Assembly (NCBI RefSeq): GCF_003309065.1
Contig: NZ_POAF01000005.1
Location: forward strand, 1 to 64,000
DNA from: Glutamicibacter soli
GTDB taxonomy: Bacteria; Actinomycetota; Actinomycetes; Actinomycetales; Micrococcaceae
DNA length: 64,000 nt
Direction of reading: 5' to 3'
The notes under the pieces were generated by a model that was not told where the DNA came from, did not search any database, and saw only the letters and a program-made list of their open reading frames with translations. Both the position numbers and the translations under genes were made by a program. Numbering within the stretch: the stretch's first letter is position 1; every line of letters begins with the position of its first letter. Below, piece by piece: positions 28,924 through 38,007 of this stretch.

Positions 28924-30099
28924 CTACCGTCCGGACGCGGTTTGCCCTTGGCGTGCCTCCGGTTCCGTAGGCTGACCGACCCCGCGGGAACCCATCAGGG
29001 ATCGGTAGAGCCGCAGGTGGGCTTCGGCCAGGGCCTCGCGTTGCTCACGGCGTCCTTGTGCGTCCATCCCCGGAACGTACGGCAGGGAAAGCTGGCGTTG
29101 GAGCGCGTGGCGCAATGAGTCCGCGTCTGCCTGCTCGCCGTCCCAGCGGTAGCTGGCCACGGAGGCGTCCTGATCCGAGTAGTAGCCGCAGTCAGGGGCG
29201 ATGACTGCCGTGCCCGCGTCCAGTGCGGCTTCAAGCCATCCGGAGTGCGTGCCGTAGCGGTACGGCAGGACATTCACGTCGAGACTGCCGAAATAGTCGA
29301 ACAATTCAGTTTCGCTAAAGTACTCGTGCGCCACGAGATCCCAGCGCCCAGCGTCATGACCTGCCGCGAGGAACTCGGCGAGCGCTGGGAGGTATTCCTT
29401 GTTCTGCGGGTCCACCACTTGCCGGTGGATGTTGACCTGCAGCTTGCAGCCGGGCAGGTCCTCCACGATCTGCGCCAACGGCTCGATCACCTGCTCCGAC
29501 AAGTTGCGACGCATCTCCTTTAGGTGCACCCCGATCCTGCGGCCCCGCTGGCTATCGCCGCGTGACTGCGCCCGCTGCTCCCGAAGCCGGTCCATGGTCG
29601 AGAAGTCGATCACGTGCGGATGCGGCAAGACGTAGCAGCTGCGCCCCCAGCGTTGCGAGATCTCGTCCGCCGCGCCTTGGGTCAAGGTGATCAGTGCATC
29701 GGCCGCCGGGATCAGCACCTCCAGCAGCATCTCATGCGCGTTGGGATCCGGCTGGTGGGGGTTGATCAGGTCATGCACGGTGTACACCAGAGGCTTGCCG
29801 GCGGCGCGAAGCTCGGCTACCGTCTGCCGGAGCGTTTGCGGATCCAGGGCATCGAAACCGAAATGCACGTGCATCAGATCAAAGCTGCCGCTGTTCTTCC
29901 GGATCCAGTCCGGTTCGAGCATGCGCGGCGGCCACCAGGCGGATTGCTGGCTTCGCGGTCCCCCAGTGGGTTCCGGATCCTGCAAGCGCCGCACCGAGCC
30001 AGCCCCCTCCGCGTCGGGCAGCTCGAGATGGCGGATGTAGACCTGGCTGTAGGGCACGGAGGCCACGCGGATCGGCGTGGGGATCTTCTGTGAACTCAC
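28924..30099 (-). CDS. Glycosyltransferase, GT-B fold (GT4-like)
   Basis: A 391-residue cytoplasmic protein. HVHFGFD and VYTVHDLINPH match the N-terminal half of GT-B enzymes. The C-terminal half has HEYFSETELFDYFGSLDVNVLPYRYGTHSGWLEAALDAGTAVIAPDCGYY, split here into the family's sugar-nucleotide-binding E-x7-E-like region. It lacks the strict GT4 EPFG motif, so it is a divergent member. The GTG start at 30099 has CAGGAG upstream. Donor and acceptor are unknown. It is divergent from the GT2 gene and belongs to the cassette ending at ugd. Confidence 0.8.
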   Translation of the reverse strand: MSSQKIPTPIRVASVPYSQVYIRHLELPDAEGAGSVRRLQDPEPTGGPRSQQSAWWPPRMLEPDWIRKNSGSFDLMHVHFGFDALDPQTLRQTVAELRAAGKPLVYTVHDLINPHQPDPNAHEMLLEVLIPAADALITLTQGAADEISQRWGRSCYVLPHPHVIDFSTMDRLREQRAQSRGDSQRGRRIGVHLKEMRRNLSEQVIEPLAQIVEDLPGCKLQVNIHRQVVDPQNKEYLPALAEFLAAGHDAGRWDLVAHEYFSETELFDYFGSLDVNVLPYRYGTHSGWLEAALDAGTAVIAPDCGYYSDQDASVASYRWDGEQADADSLRHALQRQLSLPYVPGMDAQGRREQREALAEAHLRLYRSLMGSRGVGQPTEPEARQGQTASGR

Positions 30100-30193
30100 G
30101 GTTTCTCCTGCGGGGATCGTGGTGGGACGGCTACGTTGGAAGGCGGAAGCATCACGTGAGCGCGCTGTCCCGCCAGCGTGGAAAGGTTGGAAG

Positions 30194-31057
30194 ATGGCTC
30201 TGGATTTCTCGGTTCTGGTAATTGCCCACCAACGGCACGGGCACCTGCAACGCCTGCTTGACGGGGTGAATCGCAGCGCCCTTCAGCCGGCGGAAATCAT
30301 CGTCGCCTACATGGACGAGCCCGACCCGGAACCCGTTGAATCCGCAGTGCCGGTGACCTCCGTGCACGTGGCCTCGTATCCTGGGGAACAGGGACTGCCG
30401 TTGGCGCGAGCCCGGAACCATGCCGCCAAGCACGCGCACAGCCGGTACCTTGTGTTTCTGGACGTGGACTGCATTCCTGCCCCTGGCACCTTCGGAATCC
30501 TGCTTGACTGGCTCCGCCGGCAACCAGTGCTCGCCATGGCCGAGCCGCGATACCTCGCCCAGCCCCTGGGCCCCGGGCCTACCCCGGACGCCGAGGAGCT
30601 GACCCGGCGTTCCACACCGCACCATTTGCGGGCCGAACTGCCCATGGATACGCCCTGCGAGCGCCATGAAATGTTCTGGTCGCTGGGATTCGGGATCCGC
30701 GCCGAGGACTTCATTCGCCTGGACGGTTTCTCGACCGGTTATGCCGGCTACGGTGCGGAGGACACGGATTTCGGCTTCAAAGCCAGTGCTTTGGGCTTGC
30801 CGGTGGTATTCACGCCGGGTACCGTATTCCACCAGCATCATGGGGTGGTCAAGCCCCCGCTGAACCATTTCGCCGACATCATCCAGAATGCACGCACTTT
30901 CCGAGCTACCTGGCATGGCTGGCCGATGTCCGGTTGGCTCCGGGCTTTCGAAGAGCGCGGCCTGGTTGCTTGGGATCCCCAGGGCGAAGACCTGACGATT
31001 CTGCGCCACCCGAGTGCTGAAGAGATCCGCGCCGCGCACAGCATGGATGCCTACTAG
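30194..31057 (+). CDS. Glycosyltransferase family 2
   Basis: A 287-residue GT-A enzyme. DFSVLVIAHQRHGHLQRLLDGV is the nucleotide-binding start (trimmed), FLDVDCIP is the DxD-type metal site, and GYAGYGAEDTDFGFKAS matches the C-terminal Glyco_transf_7C-like region carrying the ED catalytic pair. The ATG at 30194 follows GGAAAGG. It has no membrane helix. It converges with the next gene (stops 5 bases apart) and is divergent from the previous one, so it is a single-gene unit inside the glycosyltransferase cassette. Confidence 0.82.
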   Translation: MALDFSVLVIAHQRHGHLQRLLDGVNRSALQPAEIIVAYMDEPDPEPVESAVPVTSVHVASYPGEQGLPLARARNHAAKHAHSRYLVFLDVDCIPAPGTFGILLDWLRRQPVLAMAEPRYLAQPLGPGPTPDAEELTRRSTPHHLRAELPMDTPCERHEMFWSLGFGIRAEDFIRLDGFSTGYAGYGAEDTDFGFKASALGLPVVFTPGTVFHQHHGVVKPPLNHFADIIQNARTFRATWHGWPMSGWLRAFEERGLVAWDPQGEDLTILRHPSAEEIRAAHSMDAY

Positions 31058-31062
31058 CCAGG

Positions 31063-32136
31063 TCATGACTCGCACAGACTGGAGAACATGCGCCGCAACC
31101 CTGCGGTGAACTCGTCCTGGCTGACAAGCAGCGTCCGAGCGAGGGCTGTTCCGTCCCTGCCTGCGACCTTGGCCAGTGTCCCCTCCCAGTCCACCGGTTC
31201 GTCCCAGGACTCCAGCATGGCGCATCCCCCGGCTTCATGCAGCATGCGGGCAAAAACTGCCTGCTCCGCATGAGGCCGTTCTTCGGGGATCAGCATGGTG
31301 GGCCGCTTGCTGGCGGCCGCCGCGGCGACGGCATTGTGGCCCGATGAGGAAATGACCACGTCTGCGGCATCCAGCCATTGCTCCGGATGCTCGACCGTGC
31401 CGTGCAGCCGCAGGTTCTCCGGCAATCTGTCAGTCGCCCCGTGGACGGATCCGATGACCTCCCAACTCCAGCTCGGGCTGCGGACCGCGGCCTTCACGAG
31501 CATGGAGGAGTCCACCGAGGCGGCCAGCGAGGTCTGGACGACTACACGCCGTGTGCCCTCGCAGTCTTGGGCGGGAGCTCGGTCCGAAGCCCGGGTTGCG
31601 ACGGGTCGAGCAGCATGCGGCGCAGGGGCACCTAGATAGAAGCTCTTCTGCGCGTAGGAGTCACGGTGCAAGGGCTCCTCGAGGTGCTGCGGATAATACG
31701 CAAAGAGGGCATCTGCGAGATCGTAGGCCATGCGATGCGGGCGGTCCGTTCGGACCCCGGGCATCCTGCGCAGCGCCACGCGATACCCGCTCAGCCGGGC
31801 GAAGAGCGCCACTTCGACCGATACGTCCACCATCACCAGATCGGGTCCAAAGGCTTTCCATCCCGCGTTCAGCGCGGCGAAGCGTTCCACGATTGGCTTT
31901 CCGGTCGGGGCATAGTGCAAATGGCCGCTGGTTGGGGCAAAGTGTAGCTGGCTTGATCCCTCGTCCGCTTCCAGCGGCACGTACTGCACGTTGTCCGCGA
32001 AGAGCTTTCGGGATGCAGTCCCGGTGCTGGCCACTTGCAGCTCCGCGAGCCCGGTGGCGGCCAGTCGCTGGGCATGGCGCAAATGTCCGGATCCCATGTG
32101 GTGCGCATAGTAGGAAATTCTTGGTTTGCGGTTCAT
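31063..32136 (-). CDS. Glycosyltransferase, GT28/MurG-like fold
   Basis: 357 residues. The N-terminal YYAHHMGSGHLRHAQRLA contains the G-x-GH-x2-R nucleotide-sugar-fold motif of GT28-like proteins. The C-terminal half has VISSSGHNAVAAAAASKRPTMLIPE and EQAVFARMLHEAGG, like the UDP-sugar-binding end of MurG. It is not MurG: the lipid I-binding sites are lacking and the protein is not in a division cluster. It overlaps the upstream GT4 gene by 4 bases (ATGA), so the two are translated together. Substrates are unknown. Confidence 0.78.
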   Translation of the reverse strand: MNRKPRISYYAHHMGSGHLRHAQRLAATGLAELQVASTGTASRKLFADNVQYVPLEADEGSSQLHFAPTSGHLHYAPTGKPIVERFAALNAGWKAFGPDLVMVDVSVEVALFARLSGYRVALRRMPGVRTDRPHRMAYDLADALFAYYPQHLEEPLHRDSYAQKSFYLGAPAPHAARPVATRASDRAPAQDCEGTRRVVVQTSLAASVDSSMLVKAAVRSPSWSWEVIGSVHGATDRLPENLRLHGTVEHPEQWLDAADVVISSSGHNAVAAAAASKRPTMLIPEERPHAEQAVFARMLHEAGGCAMLESWDEPVDWEGTLAKVAGRDGTALARTLLVSQDEFTAGLRRMFSSLCES

Positions 32137-33263
32137 TGCACCCGTCCCAGGCTCTGGGCCGCGTGGAGGTCGTAGAGGGCTTCCTCGTAGGAACGGATCA
32201 TCTGGTCCCGGGAGAACTGGGCGGCACGCTGCAGCACGTCGGTGCGGCGCAAGCCCACTGCCTCGCGGATAGCGTTCGCGAGTCCTGCCTCATCCGCCGT
32301 GCACGCCACGACCCCACCGGACGCGCCGATCAGCTCGGCCATCGCACCGTTCGGAGTCGCCGCTACCGGGGTGCCGCAGGCCATGGCCTCCAGTGTTGTC
32401 AGGCCGAAGGGCTCCTCCCACAGCGGTGACGAGATGAAGACCTGCGCGGAGGCGATGACCTCCCTCAGTTGGTCCTGGCCGAGGTGTCCCATGTAGCGGA
32501 CCTTGTCATCCAAGGACGGGCGGATGAGCGATTCGTAGTACTCGGGGTCCTGGATGGGTCCGGCAAGGCGCAGCCGCAGGCCATTGGCCCGGGCAGCAGC
32601 GATGGCCAGATGGGTACCTTTCTCAGGCGTGATGCGACCAGTCCATGCCGCGGTGCCGGGGACTATGCGGTCCTTCCTGCCCGGCTCCCATCTGCGCAGG
32701 TCAATGCCGTTCGGGATTACGGCCAGATCAGGGATCCATGCTCTCCAGGCGCGTGCGTTACTGTGCGACACGGTGGCATAGCGATGGCCGTGGGGCCGCT
32801 CGGGGCGGGTGGCCAACACCGCAGTGATGCGCGGCAAGGGAGGAGTATGGAGCAGATGCAACGTGGGGATCCCGTCAAGCTGCTCATGGGGAATGGGGCT
32901 CAGGGAATTATTGATCACCACATCAAAGGCTCCAGCACGGACAGCTGAAATCGCCGAGGACATGGCCCCGTCGAGCCGCCGGTGCTGTTCGTCCCGATGG
33001 TCCTCGTCCGGATAGCCCCGCACCTGGTAATCCGCCGGAAGCACCGCCTGCACGCGGCCGCGTGAATTGCGTCCGAAGTGCGCACTGCCTGCCTTGGCGA
33101 ATAGCGTCACCTCGTGGCCCCGAGCGCACAGGTCGGCCACCACATGGGAAGTATGCGCTTCCATCCCGCCCGCGAACGGAGGCCTTATCGGATGGTGCAG
33201 GTGGGCAAGCACCGCGATCCGCAATGGATCCATCGAGGGCCGCGTTTCGAAACGTTCGTACAT
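32133..33263 (-). CDS. Glycosyltransferase family 4
   Basis: 376 residues, GT-B fold. The N-terminal region has HPIRPPFAGGMEAHTSHVV with the GG-x-E motif of GT4 enzymes. VIPNGIDLRRW links the domains. The C-terminal ISSPLWEEPFGLTTLEAMACGTPVAA is the E-x7-E donor-binding motif (trimmed). The start at 33263 follows GGAAGG; an internal ATG 30 bases on is possible. It is the first gene of a two-gene operon with the GT28-like gene. Confidence 0.86.
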   Translation of the reverse strand: MYERFETRPSMDPLRIAVLAHLHHPIRPPFAGGMEAHTSHVVADLCARGHEVTLFAKAGSAHFGRNSRGRVQAVLPADYQVRGYPDEDHRDEQHRRLDGAMSSAISAVRAGAFDVVINNSLSPIPHEQLDGIPTLHLLHTPPLPRITAVLATRPERPHGHRYATVSHSNARAWRAWIPDLAVIPNGIDLRRWEPGRKDRIVPGTAAWTGRITPEKGTHLAIAAARANGLRLRLAGPIQDPEYYESLIRPSLDDKVRYMGHLGQDQLREVIASAQVFISSPLWEEPFGLTTLEAMACGTPVAATPNGAMAELIGASGGVVACTADEAGLANAIREAVGLRRTDVLQRAAQFSRDQMIRSYEEALYDLHAAQSLGRVQ

Positions 33264-33645
33264 TGAGGCCTTCCAGGGGGGCTAGCGACGAGTGATGGTT
33301 ATCAACCGCACCGTAACCCTTTGGACGCGAACCGCACCGTGGGTTGAGTGAATTTCACAGCTGGCACCGAGATTCACCCCGTGCCCGCGAAGCCGATCCA
33401 GGGTTTTCCCGGAGATCTCGCGAGTCCTCGAATAGTTTTCTGAAGAGCCGTCCTGGCGTTCCCAGGCCTCCTGGACGTAGCTGGGTCTTGGCGTCCATGT
33501 CCAGTCCGGCAGTTGCGCCGCCTTTCCACGCTCACCGAAGGGTCGGTCTGCCCCAGCTGCCGGACGTGCCCAGAAATCGGGCAATCTATCTGGCAATCCG
33601 GACACGAAAACGGCCGCCCCTATGGGACGGCCGAATTCGGAAAGG
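33264..33645. other. 382-base intergenic region
   Basis: Holds the ugd terminator at 33607-33633 and should hold the promoter of the glycosyltransferase operon. A 107-codon ORF (33282-33605, minus) starts immediately after the terminator with no ribosome site and no recognisable protein features; I do not call it a gene. Confidence 0.5.
33607..33633 (-). terminator. Rho-independent terminator of ugd
   Basis: On the minus strand CGGCCGTCCC pairs with GGGGCGGCCG (one G-U) over a short loop and is followed by TTTT, 13 bases past the ugd stop. Confidence 0.85.
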
Positions 33646-35040
33646 CTACGCCGGGTGGGAGACCTGGAGCGGTAGTTGCGCGGTACCGGGCGCCAAGTTC
33701 ACCACCTGGAAATACTCCCCCGGACCGGTGATGGTCCAGCCCGCTACGCGCCAGGCCTGGCGGTCCAGCACATTACGTCCATCGATCAGCGCTCGGGTGG
33801 ACACCACCTCTCCCAGTTCCGTTGGATCCAGATCCCGGAACTCCTGCCATTCGGTGAGCAGCAGCACGATATCGGTGTCCTTGGCGGCTTCCTGCCAGGA
33901 GTCCACGTAGTGCAGGCGCGGAAAGCGTCCGGCGGCGTTCTTGTTGCCCTGCGGGTCGTAGACCGAGACGTCGGCGCCGGCATTGTAGAGGCGCACGGCG
34001 ATGTCCAAGGCCGGTGAATCGCGCACGTCGTCGCTGTCCGGCTTGAAGGTCACGCCCAGCACGCAGATGTGCTTGCCCGCCAGCTCGTTGCCCAGCATGC
34101 TGGATGCCAGAGACACCACGCGGTCGCGGCGGCGCAGGTTGATCTGGTCCACTTCGGCGAGGAAGCCCATGGTGTGGCTCAGGCCGAGCTCGGAGACGCG
34201 CGCCTGCAGCGCGCGGATATCCTTGGGCAGGCAGCCGCCGCCGAAGCCCACGCCGGCATTCAGGAACCGGCGCCCGATGCGGCTGTCGTGGCCGATGGCA
34301 TCGGCCAGGGTCTTGATGTCCCCGCCCACGGTTTCGGTCACTTCCGCGAAGGCGTTGATGAAGGAGATCTTGGTGGCGAGGAATGCGTTGGCGGCGACCT
34401 TGACCAGTTCGGCGGTTTCGAGGTCCGTCACGATCTCTGGGGTGCCCCGCTCCAGGATCGGGGCATAGACCTCGCGGATCTTGCGCAGTCCGAATCCGTG
34501 AGGTTCCGTGTCGCTCAGGCCGTAGACCAGACGGTCGGGAGTCAAGGTGTCCTTGACTGCGAAGCCCTCGCGGAGAAACTCAGGGTTCCATGCAAGGGTG
34601 ATCTCGCTGCCGGGCAATGCGTTGGCCGCGATGCGCTCCGTCAGGCGGCGTGCCGTGCCGACGGGGACCGTGGATTTGCCGACGATCAGCGCCTGACCGG
34701 TGATGTGCTCCAGCAGGCTGTCCACCGCCCCGTCAACGTAGCTCATGTCCGCTGACTGGGAATCGGCGCGCTGCGGTGTTCCCACGGTGATGAAGTGGAT
34801 GTCCGCAGCGGCCGCGGCCTCAGCGTAGGAATCGGTGAAGCGCAGCCGGCCGCTGGCCACATGCTTGCGCAGCAGCTCCGGAAGGCCCGGTTCATGGAAG
34901 GGGAGGATCCCGGCGGCCAGGGCCGTGAGCTTGGACGCGTCGACGTCGAGGCCGATGACTTCATATCCAAGTTCAGCCATGCAGGCCGCGTGGGTGGCTC
35001 CCAGATAACCGGTACCGATAACGCTGATGCGTAGAGTCAC
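33646..35040 (-). CDS. ugd: UDP-glucose 6-dehydrogenase
   Basis: Oxidises UDP-glucose to UDP-glucuronate with two NAD+. 464 residues from the GTG at 35040, preceded by AAGGGGAG; a longer ATG start at 35061 lacks a ribosome site. The NAD-binding GTGYLG is at 9-14, KSTVPVGT and the catalytic-loop GGGCLPKDI hold the nucleophile Cys270, and the central helix FINAFAEV and the C-terminal VTFKPDSDDVRDSPA are standard. Its position beside four glycosyltransferases suggests UDP-glucuronate or a derivative is a donor for the glycan they build. Confidence 0.95.
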   Translation of the reverse strand: MTLRISVIGTGYLGATHAACMAELGYEVIGLDVDASKLTALAAGILPFHEPGLPELLRKHVASGRLRFTDSYAEAAAAADIHFITVGTPQRADSQSADMSYVDGAVDSLLEHITGQALIVGKSTVPVGTARRLTERIAANALPGSEITLAWNPEFLREGFAVKDTLTPDRLVYGLSDTEPHGFGLRKIREVYAPILERGTPEIVTDLETAELVKVAANAFLATKISFINAFAEVTETVGGDIKTLADAIGHDSRIGRRFLNAGVGFGGGCLPKDIRALQARVSELGLSHTMGFLAEVDQINLRRRDRVVSLASSMLGNELAGKHICVLGVTFKPDSDDVRDSPALDIAVRLYNAGADVSVYDPQGNKNAAGRFPRLHYVDSWQEAAKDTDIVLLLTEWQEFRDLDPTELGEVVSTRALIDGRNVLDRQAWRVAGWTITGPGEYFQVVNLAPGTAQLPLQVSHPA

Positions 35041-35109
35041 GACTCCCCTTCTTTCGTCCATGGCTCAAAGCCAGGCGGGGCCTGGCATTGAATTCTCTTT
35101 TCAGCATGC

Positions 35110-35156
35110 CACATCCCCGCAGTGTGTGCCCTTGGGGCACACGCTACGGGGATGTG
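35110..35156 (-). terminator. Hairpin downstream of glmM
   Basis: CACATCCCCG pairs with CGGGGATGTG, continued inward by GTGTGTGCCC/GGGCACACGC with one mismatch. It lies 47 bases past the glmM stop. Only a weak T run follows. Confidence 0.6.
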
Positions 35157-35203
35157 AGAATTTACTGCAGATTTACTTGGGGCTTGGCCAAATCAGCCGA
35201 GTA

Positions 35204-36553
35204 TTAACCGAGTGACAGGTGTTCGGAAACTGAAGCTGCCAGTGCCTCAGCTTCGGCCTGCGCCTGCTCATGTGTGGCGGCCTCGACCATTACGCGGACT
35301 ACCGGCTCGGTACCCGAGGGACGAAGCAGCACACGGCCGGTGGAGCCCAGGCGGGCTTCGGCGGCTTCGATGTCCAGCTGCAGCGGCTCGCAGTCCGGCA
35401 CCCCGGCCTTGTCCACGCCGCGCACGTTGATGAGCACCTGCGGCAGCACGGTCAGCACCGAGGCGAGTTCCTTCAGGGACTTGCCAGTGGCCTTGATGCG
35501 GGCCGCGATGTTCAGGCCGGTCAGCACGCCGTCACCGGTGGTGGCGTACTTGCTGAAGATCACGTGGCCGGACTGCTCGCCGCCCAGCGAGTAGTCGCCT
35601 TCCTGCATGCCTTCCAGCACGTAGCGGTCGCCCACGCCGGTCTGCTTCACGGTGATGCCTGCGGCCTCCATGGCCAGCTTCAGGCCGAGGTTGCTCATCA
35701 CTGTGGCGACCAGGGTGTCGTCCTTCAGCTCGCCGCGTTCCTTGAGCGCAATGGCCATGATGGCCATGATCTGGTCGCCGTCGACAATGGTGCCTTCGTG
35801 GTCCACTGCCAGGCAGCGGTCCGCGTCGCCGTCGTGTGCGATGCCCAGGTCTGCGTTGTTTTCCAGCACGGCGGCCTGCAGCTTCTCCAGGTGGGTGGAG
35901 CCGTAGCCGTCGTTGATGTTGATGCCGTCCGGCTCTGCGCCGATCACGATAACCTGGGCGCCAGCAGCCTTAAAAACCTCCGGCGAGCAACCGGACGCTG
36001 CGCCGTGGGCGCAGTCCAGGACGACCTTCAGGCCGTCCAGGCGGTTAGGCAGGGACTGCAGCAGATGGACGATGTAGCGGTCCTCGGCGTCGGCGAAGCG
36101 CGAGACGCGTCCGACTTCGCCGCCGACAGGACGCGGCTTGGGCATCTTCAGGCACGCCTCGATAGCGTCTTCCAGGGAGTCGTCGAGCTTCTTGCCGCCA
36201 CGGGCCAGGAACTTGATGCCGTTGTCCGGAGCGGCATTGTGGGATGCGGAGATCATCACGCCGAAGTCTGCGTCCAGATCGCCGACCAGGAAGGCGGCGG
36301 CCGGGGTGGGAAGCGTGCCTGCGTCCTTGACGTCGACGCCGGAGGCGGCCAGACCCGCTTCGATTGCGGCAGAGAGGAAGTCGCCGCTGATACGCGGGTC
36401 CTTCGCTACCACAGCGACTGGTTTGTGCCCGTCCTCAGGCTGGCTCAAACCCAAAACCACCGAAGCCGCCTGCGCGAGTTCCATCGCCAGCTCGGGGGTT
36501 AACAATTCGTTTGCTTTTCCTCGGACCCCATCGGTCCCAAATAACCTTGCCAT
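35204..36553 (-). CDS. glmM: Phosphoglucosamine mutase GlmM
   Basis: Isomerises glucosamine-6-phosphate (from GlmS) to glucosamine-1-phosphate. 449 residues from the ATG at 36553. [10 protein letters not shown] opens the protein. The phosphoserine loop is ISASHNA with Ser104; the usual HNP is HNA here, as in other actinobacteria. DGDADR binds the metal, GGEQSGH the sugar, and RPSGTEP the phosphate. No ribosome site precedes the ATG; TATGAT lies 8 bases upstream, so a leaderless mRNA is likely. It follows rpsI after a terminator-like hairpin. Confidence 0.96.
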   Translation of the reverse strand: MARLFGTDGVRGKANELLTPELAMELAQAASVVLGLSQPEDGHKPVAVVAKDPRISGDFLSAAIEAGLAASGVDVKDAGTLPTPAAAFLVGDLDADFGVMISASHNAAPDNGIKFLARGGKKLDDSLEDAIEACLKMPKPRPVGGEVGRVSRFADAEDRYIVHLLQSLPNRLDGLKVVLDCAHGAASGCSPEVFKAAGAQVIVIGAEPDGININDGYGSTHLEKLQAAVLENNADLGIAHDGDADRCLAVDHEGTIVDGDQIMAIMAIALKERGELKDDTLVATVMSNLGLKLAMEAAGITVKQTGVGDRYVLEGMQEGDYSLGGEQSGHVIFSKYATTGDGVLTGLNIAARIKATGKSLKELASVLTVLPQVLINVRGVDKAGVPDCEPLQLDIEAAEARLGSTGRVLLRPSGTEPVVRVMVEAATHEQAQAEAEALAASVSEHLSLG

Positions 36554-36561
36554 CGTTATCA

Positions 36562-36567
36562 ATCATA
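36562..36567 (-). promoter_or_regulatory. Candidate -10 box of glmM (leaderless)
   Basis: TATGAT on the minus strand, 8 bases before the ATG at 36553, with no Shine-Dalgarno sequence between. No good -35 box is visible. Confidence 0.4.
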
Positions 36568-36666
36568 AGCCCTGCGCTTCGATTTACCGGTCTTGCAAGG
36601 TGCCCTGGCAGGCACCAATTGCGAAGAATTGGCGCAACGAGGCACTGTTCACCTGTTGCTTAAAGG

Positions 36667-36707
36667 CCAACGGCCCCACAATCCCCGAAGGGTTGTGGAG
36701 CCGTTGG
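36667..36707 (-). terminator. Hairpin terminator of rplM-rpsI
   Basis: CCAACGGCTCCACAA pairs with TTGTGGGGCCGTTGG with one mismatch, 19 bases beyond the rpsI stop. Confidence 0.7.
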
Positions 36708-36726
36708 ATAAACCTCGAAGTAAGGT

Positions 36727-37227
36727 TTAGCGCTTCGAGAACTGCGAAGCCTTGCGGGCCTTCTTCAGACCAGCCTTCTTGCGCTCGATGACGCGTGCGT
36801 CGCGGGTCAGGTAACCGGCCTTCTTCAGGGTTGGGCGGTTAGCGTCGCGGTCGATCTCGTTCAGTGCACGGGCGATGCCCAGGCGCAGTGCGCCAGCCTG
36901 ACCGGAAATGCCGCCGCCGTGGATGCGGGCGATAACGTCGTATGCGCCTTCCAGACCCAGAACCTTGAAAGGCTCGTTGACATCCTGCTGGTGCAGCTTG
37001 TTCGGGAAGAAGTCGTCCAGTTCGCGACCGTTGACGGTCCACTTGCCGGAGCCTGGAATCAGGCGGACGCGGGCGATGGCCTGCTTGCGACGGCCAACTG
37101 CTCCACCTGGAACGGTCAGCGGAGCACGCTCGGTCTCGGCCACAACGGTCGAGGCAGCGGTCTCGGTGGTGTAAGACGAAGGGGTCTCGCCTTCGAATTC
37201 AGTGGTTTCTTCAGCGTTCTGAGCCAC
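36727..37227 (-). CDS. rpsI: 30S ribosomal protein S9
   Basis: 166 residues. The C-terminal 125 are the S9 core ([12 protein letters not shown] to [12 protein letters not shown], whose C-terminal tail reaches the P site). The first 40 or so residues are an acidic Glu/Thr/Ser-rich extension that is absent from E. coli S9 but usual in actinobacteria. Second gene of rplM-rpsI, 38 bases after rplM, with a hairpin terminator behind it. Confidence 0.97.
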   Translation of the reverse strand: MAQNAEETTEFEGETPSSYTTETAASTVVAETERAPLTVPGGAVGRRKQAIARVRLIPGSGKWTVNGRELDDFFPNKLHQQDVNEPFKVLGLEGAYDVIARIHGGGISGQAGALRLGIARALNEIDRDANRPTLKKAGYLTRDARVIERKKAGLKKARKASQFSKR

Positions 37228-37265
37228 GATAATCTCCTATTAAGTGTTTGTTGTCGGGGCCAGGA

Positions 37266-37709
37266 CTACTGAGCGACCTGGGTGATTTCCAGTGCCTTTG
37301 GAGCCTGAGCAGCGTGTGGGTGCTCGGCGCCGCGGTAAACCTTCAGCTTGGACATCTGAACAGCAGACAGCTTGTTCTTAGGGATCATGCCGCGAACGGC
37401 CTTCTCAACAGCCAGCACTGGGTTCTTTTCCAGCAGGTCGGCGTAGTTCATGCTCTTCAGGCCGCCCGGGAAGCCCGAGTGGCGGTAAGCGCGCTTGTTC
37501 TGCAGCTTCTTGCCGGTCAGAGCAACCTTTTCGGCGTTGATGATGATGACGTGGTCGCCCATGTCCATGTGTGGAGCATAGGTTGGCTTATGCTTGCCGC
37601 GCAGCAGGGTTGCGGTCTGAACGGCGAGGCGGCCGAGCACTACATCGGTGGCGTCGATGACGTACCACTGACGAGTCTGATCAGCCGGCTTTGGGGTGTA
37701 CGTACGCAC
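37266..37709 (-). CDS. rplM: 50S ribosomal protein L13
   Basis: 147 residues, an early-assembly 50S protein. Signatures: [18 protein letters not shown], the [15 protein letters not shown] strand region, and GMIPKNKLS. First gene of the rplM-rpsI operon. The 298 bases upstream, to truA, contain AT-rich stretches on the minus strand that may hold its promoter, but I cannot assign boxes. Confidence 0.97.
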   Translation of the reverse strand: MRTYTPKPADQTRQWYVIDATDVVLGRLAVQTATLLRGKHKPTYAPHMDMGDHVIIINAEKVALTGKKLQNKRAYRHSGFPGGLKSMNYADLLEKNPVLAVEKAVRGMIPKNKLSAVQMSKLKVYRGAEHPHAAQAPKALEITQVAQ

Positions 37710-38007
37710 AGTAATTGCCTTACGTTGATTCGTTTCTGGTCAAACAGTCGCTTGGCCGAAGGCGGTGAGATCCCCCGGTGACGAGCACTGTCGTGTTGTT
37801 CTTGTGTTTGGACCAGTACGTCAGGTGAGGACTGATATAGACCGGCCGTCCAGAGATGTTCGCGCGCCCAGCAGACCAGCGACTATGCAACTAAGCCGTC
37901 ACGCTTGGGCGTGTAGTGTCGAACGTGGACATACACAACTCATAAGAGTTTATCTGATTAAAGCCTTTCCGGCCAAAAATGTTCAGTGCGGGTGAGTAAG
38001 AACACCC

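Noticed and set aside
31063-32136. MurG call for the GT28-like gene
   Set aside because: The fold matches, but the division-cluster context and lipid I-site features are absent.
33282-33605. 107-codon ORF between ugd and the glycosyltransferase operon
   Set aside because: GTG start immediately after the ugd terminator, no ribosome site, no family likeness.
28909-35040. Capsule or O-antigen export locus
   Set aside because: No Wzx, Wzy, ABC exporter or priming transferase is present, so only a glycosyltransferase cassette is claimed.
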